From a virus, in IMG/VR virus record IMGVR_UViG_3300032286_000567, positions 1 through 28,755 of that record: a stretch of 28,755 bases of DNA; one strand, given 5' to 3'. The translations under genes were made by a program, and so were the position numbers. Below, in pieces: positions 5,980-15,734 of the stretch (position 1 is the stretch's first letter; every line of letters starts with the position of its first letter). The notes under the pieces are model-generated. The model did not search any database. It was given only the letters and a program-made list of their open reading frames with translations, and was not told the origin of the DNA.

Positions 5980-6357
5980 ATGGCGGTAAATCAAAATTAT
6001 AATGTTATTCAGGGTGATTCATTTATCTTAGATGCTGTATGGGCAGATCCAAATAACGAGCTTATTAATCTTACTGGGTATACTGCGGAATTTGAGGCAA
6101 GAGATTTGCCAGGAGGAATGCTTCTGTGCACTAGTGGATCTTTATCTGCAATCCCTTCATCTGGCTCTTTTGCGGGATATCAGTTATCCACACCTAGTGC
6201 AAGTTCTGGAACTATAAGAGTTAATATTTCTGGTTCTAATACCGCCTTCTTCAATTATCCAAGAACTTCATATCAACTAAGGGTTACAAGTCCTTCTGGT
6301 GATCAGACCACTATTGTTAAGGGTTGGTTAAATGTGGATGCGGGAACCATTGAATAA
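5980..6357 (+). CDS. 125-aa beta-sandwich virion protein at the head of the fibre block
   Basis: A small protein without cysteine pairs or membrane segments. The start (..YNVIQGDSFILDAVWADPNNEL) and the alternating strand pattern ending ..TSYQLRVTSPSGDQTTIVKGWLNV resemble the Ig-like or BppU-N-type beta domains that open many baseplate and fibre gene clusters. The stop overlaps the ATG of the first fibre gene (TAATG), so the two are co-translated. It may be an adaptor joining the fibres to the virion. Structural membership is well supported by context, while the exact role is inferred. Confidence 0.7.
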   Translation: MAVNQNYNVIQGDSFILDAVWADPNNELINLTGYTAEFEARDLPGGMLLCTSGSLSAIPSSGSFAGYQLSTPSASSGTIRVNISGSNTAFFNYPRTSYQLRVTSPSGDQTTIVKGWLNVDAGTIE

Positions 6358-8378
6358 TGTCAGACAATATTAGTATTAATAATATAATTAATTCAGTCAG
6401 TGCTATTCAAGTAGTAAATACAGTCACATTACAGTCTCCAGGTCCACAAGGTCCAGCAGGTCCACAAGGTCCAGCTGGCGGTGGTACAGGAACATCATCT
6501 TCTATTACGGTTGTTTATCCAATAACAAATTCAGGAACTTCATCTGCTGCCATTATTGGACTTAGTGCTTCTTATATTCCCGCTTCTGCAACATACGCTT
6601 CATCTGCAGGTTTTGTTTTGGGTTCAAACATATCTGGTCTTGTTGCAAGCTCCACATATTCAATTTCAGCACTTTTATCGGCATCTGCTTTAAATTCATC
6701 AAGTGCTGGGTATTCCATAAATTCAAGTAGCACATCGCAAACAAATTTTTCAACTTTAACTCTATCTGGATCTAATGTTGCTACACAATCTTATGCTGAT
6801 GCTCAAAATATTTTATATTATGCATCGGCACAGTATTATGCCGATTCTGGAAGTTTAAATGCTTATGCATCAGCCGTTGCAGTAGGTCAAGCATACTCTA
6901 ATTCAGCAAGCTCTAACGCTTATAATGCAGCAAGTGCATATGCTTTATCTGCAGCAAATTCTGCATCATTAACTGCATATAATAATGCTTCAGCATTTGC
7001 AACAACAGTTTCTAATTCTGCGTCAAATAATGCGTATGCATCTGCAACATCTGTTGACCAAGCATATGCAAGATCTGCAAGTTTGACCGCATATAACAAT
7101 GCAAGTGCATTTGCAGTAACTTATGCAAACTCTGCATCTTTAAGTGCTCTTAATTCGGGAATATCTATTGGAACAACATATTCTAATTCTGCTTCATTAA
7201 CTGCTTACAATCAAGCTTCAGCATTTGCTGTAACTCAGTCAAATAGTGCTTCTTTAAACGCATATAATAATGCTTCTGCATTTGCAGTTACAACTGCAAA
7301 CTCTGCGTCTTTAAATGCTTATAATACAGCAAGTACATTAGTAAAAACGGGGGCTTGGAATAATCAATCGGCTTCTAATAATTACTCTACATACTCAGGT
7401 AGTTCTAACTATGCTATTACATCAGTAGTTACTTCTGACACCCCGCCTTCTAGTCCTGTAAGCTCTCAACTTTGGTATAATACTGAAACAAATAGATTAT
7501 TTGTTTGGTATGTAGATGTAGACTCATCACAATGGGTAGAAGTCGCAGGAGCATACACTCCAGCATTTAATGCTATTGGTTCCGACTTAATTCCAAATGT
7601 AGATAACTATTATACTTTGGGATCATCTTCGATGCGATGGAAAGGTTTGTATCTTGGAGCATCAACTCTTTATATTACAGATACAGTAACTGCAAGTAAT
7701 ATTGGATTAACTGTATCAAATGGTGTGCTTAATATATCTGGATCTGTTCAAATTCAGACGGGTAATATTAGAATTACTCCAACTGGTATTACCTCTACTG
7801 ATTCCGACCAAGATATTACAATTGGAAACACGGGAGATACAGGATATCTTGCTACTGCAAGAGGTATTAAATATCCAGATGGAAGTATTCAGATTTCTGC
7901 TGCTCCCGCTCATAACTTTGACGCATATAGTACAGTAGACCAAACTAATCCAGTTGCCAATACCCCAAGAGGATTTACATTTAATACAATTGGTAATGTA
8001 ACAAATTTAACAGGTTCTGCAGATTTTACTATTACATCTGGAAGCATTATTTCAACAAAACACGCAGGATCATACAATATTCAATTTAGTGCTCAAGGAA
8101 TTAAAACAGATAGTCAAAATGATGATGTTTATATTTGGCTAAGGCAAGATGGGCAGGATGTACCAGAAAGTGGTGGAATTGTTACTCTTATTGGAAATAA
8201 TGGTAAAATGGTATCTGGTTGGAATTATGTTGTTCAAGCAACTGCAAGCAGCACATTTTCTTTGATGTGGGCAGCAGCAGATACAAATTTGTATTTTGCA
8301 CATACCGCTTCCGCAACATCACCATATATAAGACCAGGTGTACCATCAATAGCAATTACATTTACGGAGGTTAAGTAA
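6357..8378 (+). CDS. Tail fibre protein with collagen-like stretch and Ala/Ser/Asn repeats
   Basis: A 673-aa fibre. After a short N-terminus comes a collagen-like Gly-Pro stretch (residues 28-42). Then come many degenerate repeats of the type SASLTAYNNASAFAVT (about 155-340) that end in GAWNNQSAS. A SSPVSSQLWYN..LFVWYVD..WVEV module (about 365-395) is common in phage fibres. A YPDGSIQ motif (near 503) leads into a beta-rich C-terminal domain (about 520-673) that probably forms the trimeric tip. The stop overlaps the next ATG. The repeats have close relatives in the next gene. Receptor binding is inferred from architecture. Confidence 0.88.
   Translation: MSDNISINNIINSVSAIQVVNTVTLQSPGPQGPAGPQGPAGGGTGTSSSITVVYPITNSGTSSAAIIGLSASYIPASATYASSAGFVLGSNISGLVASSTYSISALLSASALNSSSAGYSINSSSTSQTNFSTLTLSGSNVATQSYADAQNILYYASAQYYADSGSLNAYASAVAVGQAYSNSASSNAYNAASAYALSAANSASLTAYNNASAFATTVSNSASNNAYASATSVDQAYARSASLTAYNNASAFAVTYANSASLSALNSGISIGTTYSNSASLTAYNQASAFAVTQSNSASLNAYNNASAFAVTTANSASLNAYNTASTLVKTGAWNNQSASNNYSTYSGSSNYAITSVVTSDTPPSSPVSSQLWYNTETNRLFVWYVDVDSSQWVEVAGAYTPAFNAIGSDLIPNVDNYYTLGSSSMRWKGLYLGASTLYITDTVTASNIGLTVSNGVLNISGSVQIQTGNIRITPTGITSTDSDQDITIGNTGDTGYLATARGIKYPDGSIQISAAPAHNFDAYSTVDQTNPVANTPRGFTFNTIGNVTNLTGSADFTITSGSIISTKHAGSYNIQFSAQGIKTDSQNDDVYIWLRQDGQDVPESGGIVTLIGNNGKMVSGWNYVVQATASSTFSLMWAAADTNLYFAHTASATSPYIRPGVPSIAITFTEVK
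6820..7375 (+). repeat. Degenerate coding repeats in the first fibre gene
   Basis: About ten imperfect units of roughly 16-20 codons encode variants of SASLxAYNxASAFAVTxxN. The spacing is irregular and codon choice differs between units, so this is a protein-level repeat of a fibre shaft and not a recent DNA duplication. Confidence 0.8.
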
Positions 8379-11284
8379 TGGCTAGTAATTTTCCAAATTC
8401 CGCCAGCGTAGGGCAACAATTCACAGTTAATGGCGTTACTCGTCAATGGGATGGTACTGCATGGATTTCTGTTGCCACAACTGTGGCGGGACCACAAGGA
8501 CCAGTTGGTCCAACATCAGTAGCAGCATCTGTTACATATGCTACAACATCTGGAAGTACTCAGCAAACAACCTTCTCAAATATGAATGTGAGCGGTAATT
8601 TAAGTGTAACTGGTAATATTTATCAATCAGGAAGTATTGTTACTATATCTGCATCAAACCTTGAAGTTGCAGACTCCGTTATTTATCTTTCTGCTTCTAA
8701 CTACTATTCAGATTTATTAGATATTGGTTTCTACGGAGCATATGGAGCACCAAGCCATAATACCGCATCAGATCATTATCATACTGGTCTTATTAGAAAT
8801 CATAATGATGGAATATGGAATCTATTTTCTGCAGGTATAGAGCCAACAACTGGATCCATTGATTTTAATACTGCCAACTTCGACACTTTGAAGTTAGGCG
8901 GGATTGAAATAACTTCTAGTGCATTGGTATCTAATCTTAATGCCCAATATCTAAATTCAATTCCATCAAGTTCCTTTGCCCTTAAAACATATGTAGATTC
9001 ACAAGATAGTGCAACTTTGTCATCTGCTCAAACATATGCAAATAGTGCATCACTTAATTCATACAACAATGCAAGTGCATTTGCAGTAACTAATGCTAAT
9101 AGTGCATCATCAAATGCTTATAATCAGGCATCTGCATACGCAAGGTCTGCAAGTTTAACTGCATATAATAATGCCTCAGCATTTGCTGTAACACAATCAA
9201 ATAGTGCATCATTAAATGCTTACAATTTAGGTGTGACTTACACAAATTCTGCAAGCCTGAACGCTTATAACCAAGCATCTGCTTTTGCAGTTACACAATC
9301 AAATAGTGCATCACTTAATTCTTATAATCAAGCAAGTGCCTTTGCAATAAATGCAGATCAAAATTATTATGCATCTGCTCAAATATACACAAGTGGATCG
9401 GCTTGGAATAACCAATCTGCTTCTGTAAAATTTGCATCTAGTGCAGGATACCTTCCAGTTTCTGGTCTATCTTCATCTGTAATTTCAATTGGCGGTACCC
9501 CAATAGGTCTTGGAGAGACGACTTCTGGACTATCAAATATTTCATTATCCAACATTTCATCCCTAGGTTTATCAGGTAACTCCCTTGATACAAGTGCTAC
9601 CACATACTTTAATTTACTTGCAACTCCCGCAACATTAAATATTGGAACTACTGGTGCTTATGGTGGTTCAAGATCTATTAATATTGGAACGGGATCGGGA
9701 AGCAATGGAACTGGTTATATAAATATAGGCGCAACCGATCTTGGATATTATACAGAATACATAAATATTGGAGCATCTATACCAGCGACTGTTCTTTATA
9801 GTAGATTCATCTCTATTGGATCCGCAAGTGCAAATAGCACATTAACAATTTCTGCAAACTCTACAATATATGGAACACTTGGTGTATCTGGACTTATTAC
9901 TGGCTCTATAACAACTTCACGAAATTCAGCAAGTTTGGGTGGTATTTCAGCAGCAGACTATGCTCTTGATTCATCATCTAATATATTTACTGGCACACAA
10001 ACCATATTAACTGGGGCAAGTGCTAATAAGGGAATAATTGTTCGTGGATCTTCTCTTCAAACCGCAAACTTACAAGAATGGCAAAATTCTTCCAGCACAG
10101 CTCTTGTTGGTGTAACAGCGAGTGGATATATTTATAGTGGATCTTTACTATTTGCATCTACTGCTACACAGGGTAGTGCTGCACATTTAAGTATTTATGC
10201 AGCATCTTCAAATCCATCAATTATTTTAAGACCAGCAGTCACCCCTGACCCAAACAGTAATCATGTTGAAATTTATAATACTCCAACAGCAACATCTCCA
10301 ACTTTAACTATAAACAAATCTGGTCAGCTATCATCAACTGGTATTACTGGACAGTCAAGTGGTGTCGGTTTTCCAATAACAGCAGTTAGATCACTTCCAA
10401 ATAATGGAGTTTTGGGATTGTCAGCAAGGCAGTCATCATCAGTAACACACACATCAGACTTACTTCAAATTCAGCAAGCAACAACTTATTTGTCATTTGC
10501 TGGTATAACAGCATCTGGTCAGATATATACTGGTATTAATACAGCTTCTGGATACACAACAGTACCACTAACAAATACATCTGGAAGCTATGCTCAACTA
10601 TCAGTTTCTCCAGCATCATCTGCCAACCCTGGCGTAATTATTAAAGCTAAAGCGTCACAAACTGCCAATTTACAGGAATGGCAAAATTCATCAGGAAGCA
10701 CTTTATCATATGTGAACTCTAACGGTCAATTTGTTGGAGACGGTTCACTTCTTACAGGAACAGGAATACCAATATATTATTCTTCATCAGCCAACACAGC
10801 ATCATTTAGCCCAGCAGCAGCATCAAGTTTCCCATTACTTGGATTATCTACTGGCTCAGTAGCCCTTGCTGCAAATACAACGTATAAGATTGATATGGAA
10901 TTTGTTATGCAATCTGTTTCGTCTGCAGTGACCAGAACCGCATCATTACAATTTTTGTCAACATCACCTCTTTCATCTTTAGGTTATTTTGTTGAAGTGT
11001 TAGCTACAACAGTGATCCCTCCAACATCGGCTACCGCTACATCAAATATCAATATTATTTCTTCTAGTGCCCTGTTAGCAATAGAAACCGCAAGATCGGC
11101 AGCTGGAACACTTTCTAGAATTGTTAGAGTAAAGGGTACTTTAAGAACAGGAACGGCATCAACCGCACTATCACCACTTATGCAGTTTTCATCAAATCCA
11201 GAAACAAATATTACATTTTTACAGGGATCATATATGTCATTCATTCCATTACTTGGATCTACAAGCAATGGAACTTGGGGGTAG
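8378..11284 (+). CDS. Second tail fibre protein, partial paralogue of the first
   Basis: A 968-aa fibre. The N-terminus (..QQFTVNGVTRQWDGTAWISV) is a small beta module, followed by a short collagen-like GPQGPVGP (38-45). The same Ala/Ser/Asn repeats as in the preceding gene lie at about 208-350 and also end in a G-x-AWNNQSAS sequence. Two copies of QTANLQEWQNSS (near residues 561 and 761) mark a second, spaced fibre repeat. The last 170 residues form a beta-rich, cysteine-free C-terminal domain. It is translationally coupled to both neighbours. Probably a shaft and receptor-binding fibre. Confidence 0.87.
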   Translation: MASNFPNSASVGQQFTVNGVTRQWDGTAWISVATTVAGPQGPVGPTSVAASVTYATTSGSTQQTTFSNMNVSGNLSVTGNIYQSGSIVTISASNLEVADSVIYLSASNYYSDLLDIGFYGAYGAPSHNTASDHYHTGLIRNHNDGIWNLFSAGIEPTTGSIDFNTANFDTLKLGGIEITSSALVSNLNAQYLNSIPSSSFALKTYVDSQDSATLSSAQTYANSASLNSYNNASAFAVTNANSASSNAYNQASAYARSASLTAYNNASAFAVTQSNSASLNAYNLGVTYTNSASLNAYNQASAFAVTQSNSASLNSYNQASAFAINADQNYYASAQIYTSGSAWNNQSASVKFASSAGYLPVSGLSSSVISIGGTPIGLGETTSGLSNISLSNISSLGLSGNSLDTSATTYFNLLATPATLNIGTTGAYGGSRSINIGTGSGSNGTGYINIGATDLGYYTEYINIGASIPATVLYSRFISIGSASANSTLTISANSTIYGTLGVSGLITGSITTSRNSASLGGISAADYALDSSSNIFTGTQTILTGASANKGIIVRGSSLQTANLQEWQNSSSTALVGVTASGYIYSGSLLFASTATQGSAAHLSIYAASSNPSIILRPAVTPDPNSNHVEIYNTPTATSPTLTINKSGQLSSTGITGQSSGVGFPITAVRSLPNNGVLGLSARQSSSVTHTSDLLQIQQATTYLSFAGITASGQIYTGINTASGYTTVPLTNTSGSYAQLSVSPASSANPGVIIKAKASQTANLQEWQNSSGSTLSYVNSNGQFVGDGSLLTGTGIPIYYSSSANTASFSPAAASSFPLLGLSTGSVALAANTTYKIDMEFVMQSVSSAVTRTASLQFLSTSPLSSLGYFVEVLATTVIPPTSATATSNINIISSSALLAIETARSAAGTLSRIVRVKGTLRTGTASTALSPLMQFSSNPETNITFLQGSYMSFIPLLGSTSNGTWG
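9000..9425 (+). repeat. Degenerate coding repeats in the second fibre gene
   Basis: Seven or so units of the SASLNAYNxASAFAVTQSN type, related at both protein and DNA level to 6820-7375. For example, the stretch reading tcagcatttgctgtaac plus the following 16 bases matches in the two genes with only a few differences. This creates a short homology that could recombine. Confidence 0.78.
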
Positions 11285-11289
11285 CTTTA

Positions 11290-13716
11290 ATGTCTTATAA
11301 ATTAAATGTGTTGGCTGGAAATCCATACGCATACTACCCCTTAAATGGAAATTTTATAGATGGAATAAATGCAACATCTTCAATTTCTTCAACTAATTAT
11401 TCTTTTATATCTCCCCCGATTATTACAAATAGCGGATCAGCATTGAAGATTTCTTCAAATACTACAGCATCTCTTGCAAATAATTCTATTGAAGCTTTGT
11501 GCAAGAATTTTGAGGATAAAACTTTTACAGTTGCTTTTTGGTTTAGTTTAAATAATCAGTTAACGGGTAGTGGATATGGGTCCAACCCTGTGGATAATTC
11601 CACCAATAAATTAAATTTATTTCATGTAAACTCAACTACACCAAAAATATTTACAATTTACTATGACTATATTTCAAATACTATTAGGTTAAAGGTTCTA
11701 GGAAATGGAAATACTGAAGCGTATGTTCCAATAAGAGATATGAGCATTCCCTATTATGTTGTTGCAACATACTCAAATAAAAGCTTATCAATTTCTGTAA
11801 ACGGTGATATTGGAGTTTCTGGATACGTTAATGACACATCAACAATATCAGCCTACGACAAAACATCCATATATTATTCGCTTGGAAATTCTCTTGTGGC
11901 AGGAAAACAGGTTAGTCACTATCTGATAAGCGATCTTGCAATATATGATAGAACTTTGGATATTAAAGAAATAAATAGTCATATTTCCTGGGCATTTAAT
12001 GATGGAAAACCAATGTCATACTCTTCAAACTCTTCAGACATTTCTTTTGTAAACATGCAAGCCTCAGAAAACTCCTTTCATTATGCAAAAGTTATTTCTG
12101 GAAAAAATTTTCAGGATCAAGGAATTTATTACAATTTAAATATTGATAATTTTGGAATATCCCCACAGAGACTTGACCGCTCTGCATCAATAGCATACTC
12201 TGGAAGTCCAGTAATTGTTTCAAGTAGCAGTAATGGAATATCTTGGTCTGGAAGTGCGGGAGTGCAATTAAACAATATCTATCCCCAATTTGACCTTTCA
12301 AAATTTATGATCAACCTACAACTTAAAAGAACAAGTGTGCAAAATGAAAATATTTTTAGTATTTCAACTTTGTCAGACAGCTCTTATATATATATGACTA
12401 GTAGTTCAACAAGCTATGCCTTAAATTATTTTAATCCAACAGATAGCTCATCTTTAGTAATTATTTCTTCTGCATCCGCACCAAAAACTGGCTCGGCAAA
12501 CATCGCTGTAGTATTTGATTCGGATAGAATTTTTATGTATACTAGCGATGCTGGTTCAGCAGTGTATTATACGGCATCCAACAATTCGCTTCAAAACTTA
12601 AGGTTTAGTAACTATACCAACATTATTATTGGTAATTACATTCAGTCGGTATCCACTTTTTCTTCTAGTGTAAAAAATATTGGTATCTCAGAAAAGATAA
12701 CCTATGACTTTTCTTCCTTTAATTGGTCAAGACCACTTACACTTATGACTAAGTTTATCAACACAGAAGATTTATATATTGTTTCGCAGTATGGATATTG
12801 GCAAACAGTAATACCAGTAACATCAAACAATAATTCTTTCATTTCTCAAATAGATTGGAATACTATGGACAATTGTACTGTTTCAACATCTATAGATAGC
12901 TCTTCAACCTTTAATGTAATTAGTAAAAATTCACCAATTTATAATTACAACTCTTTGTCAATTTCAAAGCCATCAACACTAATGGTGGAGTTATACACAG
13001 ATTATTATGTAGAAGACAGAACTCAAAGTTTTAATAACCTTTCTATCAGCATTGCCGATTCAATAGGCATCAAAACAGATGTAAGTTACTATGAGATTAT
13101 TCCAATAGTTTCATCTTCGGCAACAAGTCCTTCTTTTAAAAATGATAGCGTTCCAATTATTTCAAATCCGTCAAACTTTGGAATTAAATTTTCTGGGTCA
13201 AATGGGAATAAGCCAGCCTATCTTTACGCATCAACACAGTTTAGTACATACTACGGTGTTGATTTCTGGTTTAGAAATGATAGGTTATCTGGATCAGCAA
13301 TTGTTTTTTCTGGAAAAAACGGTCCAGGCTCAGAGCCATTTGTTTACATATCTAACTCTGGCTATCTAACTCACAACGCATCAGCTTTATATATCAATGG
13401 GGCATCAGTTTCGTCTGGATCTTTTTCAATATCAACTGGGGTTCCATATCATATTGCAATTGTACCAACTGCATCCCTTGCAGTTTCTTCTAGTTCATTT
13501 TATATTAATGGATACCCAACTACTGCATCTATAAATACATCTTGCGCTACCTATGGAATGATGAATATTTGGGAAGTTTCTCCAACTTCTAGTTCAATAT
13601 CTTCAGTATACAATTCGTATTTAGGAAGAAATACTCAGTCTGTAATAGATGACAATGTAACAAAAGTGGTGTCCAACATATCAAGTGATTTGGTATTTGC
13701 TTATAAAAATGGTTGA
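11290..13716 (+). CDS. Minor tail protein with multiple LamG/concanavalin-like domains
   Basis: The ATG at 11290 lies 5 nt after the fibre stop and has GGGGGT upstream. A TTG at 11275 would add five residues inside the previous gene. The 808-aa product has at least two and probably three LamG-like jelly rolls. The first (about 5-240) has FTVAFWFSL, YYVVATYSNKSLSISVNG and ISDLAIYDRTLDIKEI, the typical ending of this fold. A second, less clear, lies at about 320-475. The third (about 635-800) has YGVDFWFRND, YHIAIVPT and FYINGYP. LamG domains in phage tails usually bind glycans, so it likely contributes to host recognition. It has no collagen or Ala/Ser repeats. Confidence 0.8.
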   Translation: MSYKLNVLAGNPYAYYPLNGNFIDGINATSSISSTNYSFISPPIITNSGSALKISSNTTASLANNSIEALCKNFEDKTFTVAFWFSLNNQLTGSGYGSNPVDNSTNKLNLFHVNSTTPKIFTIYYDYISNTIRLKVLGNGNTEAYVPIRDMSIPYYVVATYSNKSLSISVNGDIGVSGYVNDTSTISAYDKTSIYYSLGNSLVAGKQVSHYLISDLAIYDRTLDIKEINSHISWAFNDGKPMSYSSNSSDISFVNMQASENSFHYAKVISGKNFQDQGIYYNLNIDNFGISPQRLDRSASIAYSGSPVIVSSSSNGISWSGSAGVQLNNIYPQFDLSKFMINLQLKRTSVQNENIFSISTLSDSSYIYMTSSSTSYALNYFNPTDSSSLVIISSASAPKTGSANIAVVFDSDRIFMYTSDAGSAVYYTASNNSLQNLRFSNYTNIIIGNYIQSVSTFSSSVKNIGISEKITYDFSSFNWSRPLTLMTKFINTEDLYIVSQYGYWQTVIPVTSNNNSFISQIDWNTMDNCTVSTSIDSSSTFNVISKNSPIYNYNSLSISKPSTLMVELYTDYYVEDRTQSFNNLSISIADSIGIKTDVSYYEIIPIVSSSATSPSFKNDSVPIISNPSNFGIKFSGSNGNKPAYLYASTQFSTYYGVDFWFRNDRLSGSAIVFSGKNGPGSEPFVYISNSGYLTHNASALYINGASVSSGSFSISTGVPYHIAIVPTASLAVSSSSFYINGYPTTASINTSCATYGMMNIWEVSPTSSSISSVYNSYLGRNTQSVIDDNVTKVVSNISSDLVFAYKNG

Positions 13717-13731
13717 TATATGTTCAATAAT

Positions 13732-13760
13732 TTGGTTTTCGTAAATAAAAATGGTAAAAT
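13732..13760 (+). promoter_or_regulatory. Promoter of the portal operon (leaderless)
   Basis: TTGGTT (13732-13737), 17 nt, then TAAAAT (13755-13760) preceded by TGG. The ATG at 13767 is 7 nt after the -10 box, exactly the geometry seen at 2885-2897, so the transcript should begin at the start codon. No ribosome binding site is visible, which agrees with a leaderless message. Confidence 0.7.
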
Positions 13761-13766
13761 CTATTT

Positions 13767-14105
13767 ATGAGTAGAATGAAAATTACACAAGTTGAAGAAG
13801 TTAGCTATGGCTTGTATTTATGGGAAATGCCTAATGGCGCAGTTGTGACCGATGAAGAGGGCAACTATTTAAATGTAGCAGCAATGAAGGGCGATGTTAG
13901 AAAGATTAATGCCTTGAGACAAGCAGCGAAGTCACTTGGTTTGGAAGAAGGAAAGCCAATTTGGTTTTCTGGACACAGACAAATTACGGATGACGAGTAT
14001 TTACAGCAGAGAGAACGTATGGAATGGGGTCTTATCCCAGACGAACTTGATGTTCCTGCAATCAAAGAAGATCTTAAAGAAAAGAAAAAGATGGGTATAC
14101 TTTAA
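13767..14105 (+). CDS. 112-aa protein of unknown role preceding portal
   Basis: I do not recognise the family with certainty. It is charged and soluble: a beta-rich first half (..YGLYLWEMPNGAVVTDEEGNYLNV), a central helix (KINALRQAAKSLGL) and a Lys/Glu-rich tail. The leaderless promoter favours the ATG at 13767 over the one at 13776. The stop overlaps the portal ATG (TAATG), so it is co-translated with portal. In many phages this slot holds terminase, but the size and sequence do not match terminase. A head-assembly accessory role is inferred from position only. Confidence 0.75.
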   Translation: MSRMKITQVEEVSYGLYLWEMPNGAVVTDEEGNYLNVAAMKGDVRKINALRQAAKSLGLEEGKPIWFSGHRQITDDEYLQQRERMEWGLIPDELDVPAIKEDLKEKKKMGIL

Positions 14106-15676
14106 TGTCAGAAATACTAGATGACGACAATTCACAAACTATCAGAGTTGTTTCTGACAGAGATCGTGTTCGTCAAGAACCAGAATTTCAATTTGAAGAC
14201 CCTTTTGAAAAAAGCTGGGAGAGTTTAAAAAAGATTGATGGTCTTAATGAAAACTTTAAACGTAGAGCAAATAGGTTAGAAAAGTCTTTTACTGGTCTAG
14301 ATGATGCTAAATCAAAGAAATTAGACCCACTTGACCTAACAGGATATTCCCTGTTTATGATTGTTCAGCCACCATATAATGTGATGTATTTATCTCAATT
14401 GTTTGATCTATCTCCATTTCACCATGCAGCGGTAGATGCCAAAGTAGCAAATATTATTGGTTTGGGGTACGATTTTGAAGAAACTCAACAGGTTCTTGAT
14501 AAAGTTGAGGATGTTATGAGTGATGCTGTAAAACTAGATAAACTTCGTAGAAGAATTTCTAGGGGTAGACAAGAACTAAAAGATTACTTAGAGTCAATGA
14601 ACTCCGATGATGGCTTCTTGGAAACTATGAAAAAGTTGGTTACAGATTTAGAAGTAACTGGAAACGCCTACCTTGAAATTGGTAGAACTTCTTCTGGTAA
14701 GATTGGTTTTATTGGTCATATTCCCGCAATTACTATGCGTATTCGCCGTCATAGAGATGGATTTGTTCAGGTTGTTTATAATCGATATACTTTCTTTAGA
14801 AACTATGGGGATACAACAACAGAAGATCAAATTGGTACCGATCCAAGACCAAACGAAGTAATTCATTTCAAAAAGTATTCACCAACAAATACCTATTATG
14901 GAATTCCAGATGTTATTTCTGCGAAGAATGCTATCGCTGGTGATGAATTTGCACAGCGTTACAACCTAGACTACTTTGAAAATAAGGCTGTTCCCAGATA
15001 TATTATTACTGTAAAGGGTGCAAAACTAAGTGCTGACTCAGAAAGAAAGCTTTTAGAGTTTTTTCAAACAGGTTTGCGTGGAAGAAATCATAGAACTCTT
15101 TACATCCCATTACCATCCGATGGTGAGCAAGCCCGTGTAGAATTTGAGATGAAGGCAATTGAAGCGGGTATTCAGGACTCTTCATTCAAAGAGTATGCTG
15201 TAGAATCTCGTGACCGTATTCTTCTTGCACACCGTGTGCCAATTTCAAAACTTGGAACACCTCAAGGAATGTCTTTGGCGGGAGCAAGAGATGCCGATAA
15301 AACCTTCAAGGAACAAGTTTGCAGACCAGCGCAAGAGTACATTGAACATAAGTTGAAAAAGGTCATTGCTGAAATTACAGACATGTTTACTCTTAGATTT
15401 AATGAACTTACTCTTACCGATGAAGAAACTCAGGCAAGAATTGATGATGTTTATCTTAAAGATCAGGTTATTGTTCCAAATGATGTTAGACTTCGCAAGG
15501 GTCTTCCACCAAGAGCAGGTGGAGATACTCCGCTAGTAATTGGTCCAAAAGATACAGCGGAGCAAAAAACTCAAGCAAATGGAACTCGTCAGCGGGATCA
15601 AAAAAGAAAAATTAATGCACCAGACAAACAAGGTGAAGCAAGAAGCCCAAAGGGTGAGGGAAGAACTCAATCTTAA
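14105..15676 (+). CDS. Portal protein
   Basis: A 523-aa portal of the HK97/PBSX type that forms the dodecameric ring at the head vertex. Recognisable stretches are VDAKVANIIGLGY, LEVTGNAYLEIGR, the NEVIHFKKYSPTNTYYGIPD core (typical of portal families), and SRDRILLAHRVPISKLG with the following Cys/Pro helix. The C-terminus is a basic, disordered tail (..KRKINAPDKQGEARSPKGE..). It is translationally coupled to the 112-aa gene upstream. Terminase is not adjacent, which is unusual. Confidence 0.93.
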   Translation: MSEILDDDNSQTIRVVSDRDRVRQEPEFQFEDPFEKSWESLKKIDGLNENFKRRANRLEKSFTGLDDAKSKKLDPLDLTGYSLFMIVQPPYNVMYLSQLFDLSPFHHAAVDAKVANIIGLGYDFEETQQVLDKVEDVMSDAVKLDKLRRRISRGRQELKDYLESMNSDDGFLETMKKLVTDLEVTGNAYLEIGRTSSGKIGFIGHIPAITMRIRRHRDGFVQVVYNRYTFFRNYGDTTTEDQIGTDPRPNEVIHFKKYSPTNTYYGIPDVISAKNAIAGDEFAQRYNLDYFENKAVPRYIITVKGAKLSADSERKLLEFFQTGLRGRNHRTLYIPLPSDGEQARVEFEMKAIEAGIQDSSFKEYAVESRDRILLAHRVPISKLGTPQGMSLAGARDADKTFKEQVCRPAQEYIEHKLKKVIAEITDMFTLRFNELTLTDEETQARIDDVYLKDQVIVPNDVRLRKGLPPRAGGDTPLVIGPKDTAEQKTQANGTRQRDQKRKINAPDKQGEARSPKGEGRTQS

Positions 15677-15697
15677 GAAAGGAATAATATCAAAATT

Positions 15698-15725
15698 TTG
15701 TATTGTAGAATAAACTTGGTATTAT
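15698..15725 (+). promoter_or_regulatory. Promoter of the protease-scaffold gene
   Basis: TTGTAT (15698-15703), 16 nt, TATTAT (15720-15725) with TGG in front of the -10. The ATG at 15735 is 10 nt downstream, so the leader is at most a few bases and no ribosome binding site fits. This would let protease-scaffold and capsid be expressed apart from portal. Confidence 0.6.
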
Positions 15726-15734
15726 TTAAGTAGT

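Noticed and set aside
6820-7375. Repeats as a possible CRISPR array
   Set aside because: The repeats are degenerate, in frame, and translate to a continuous fibre shaft. There are no constant repeats with unique spacers.
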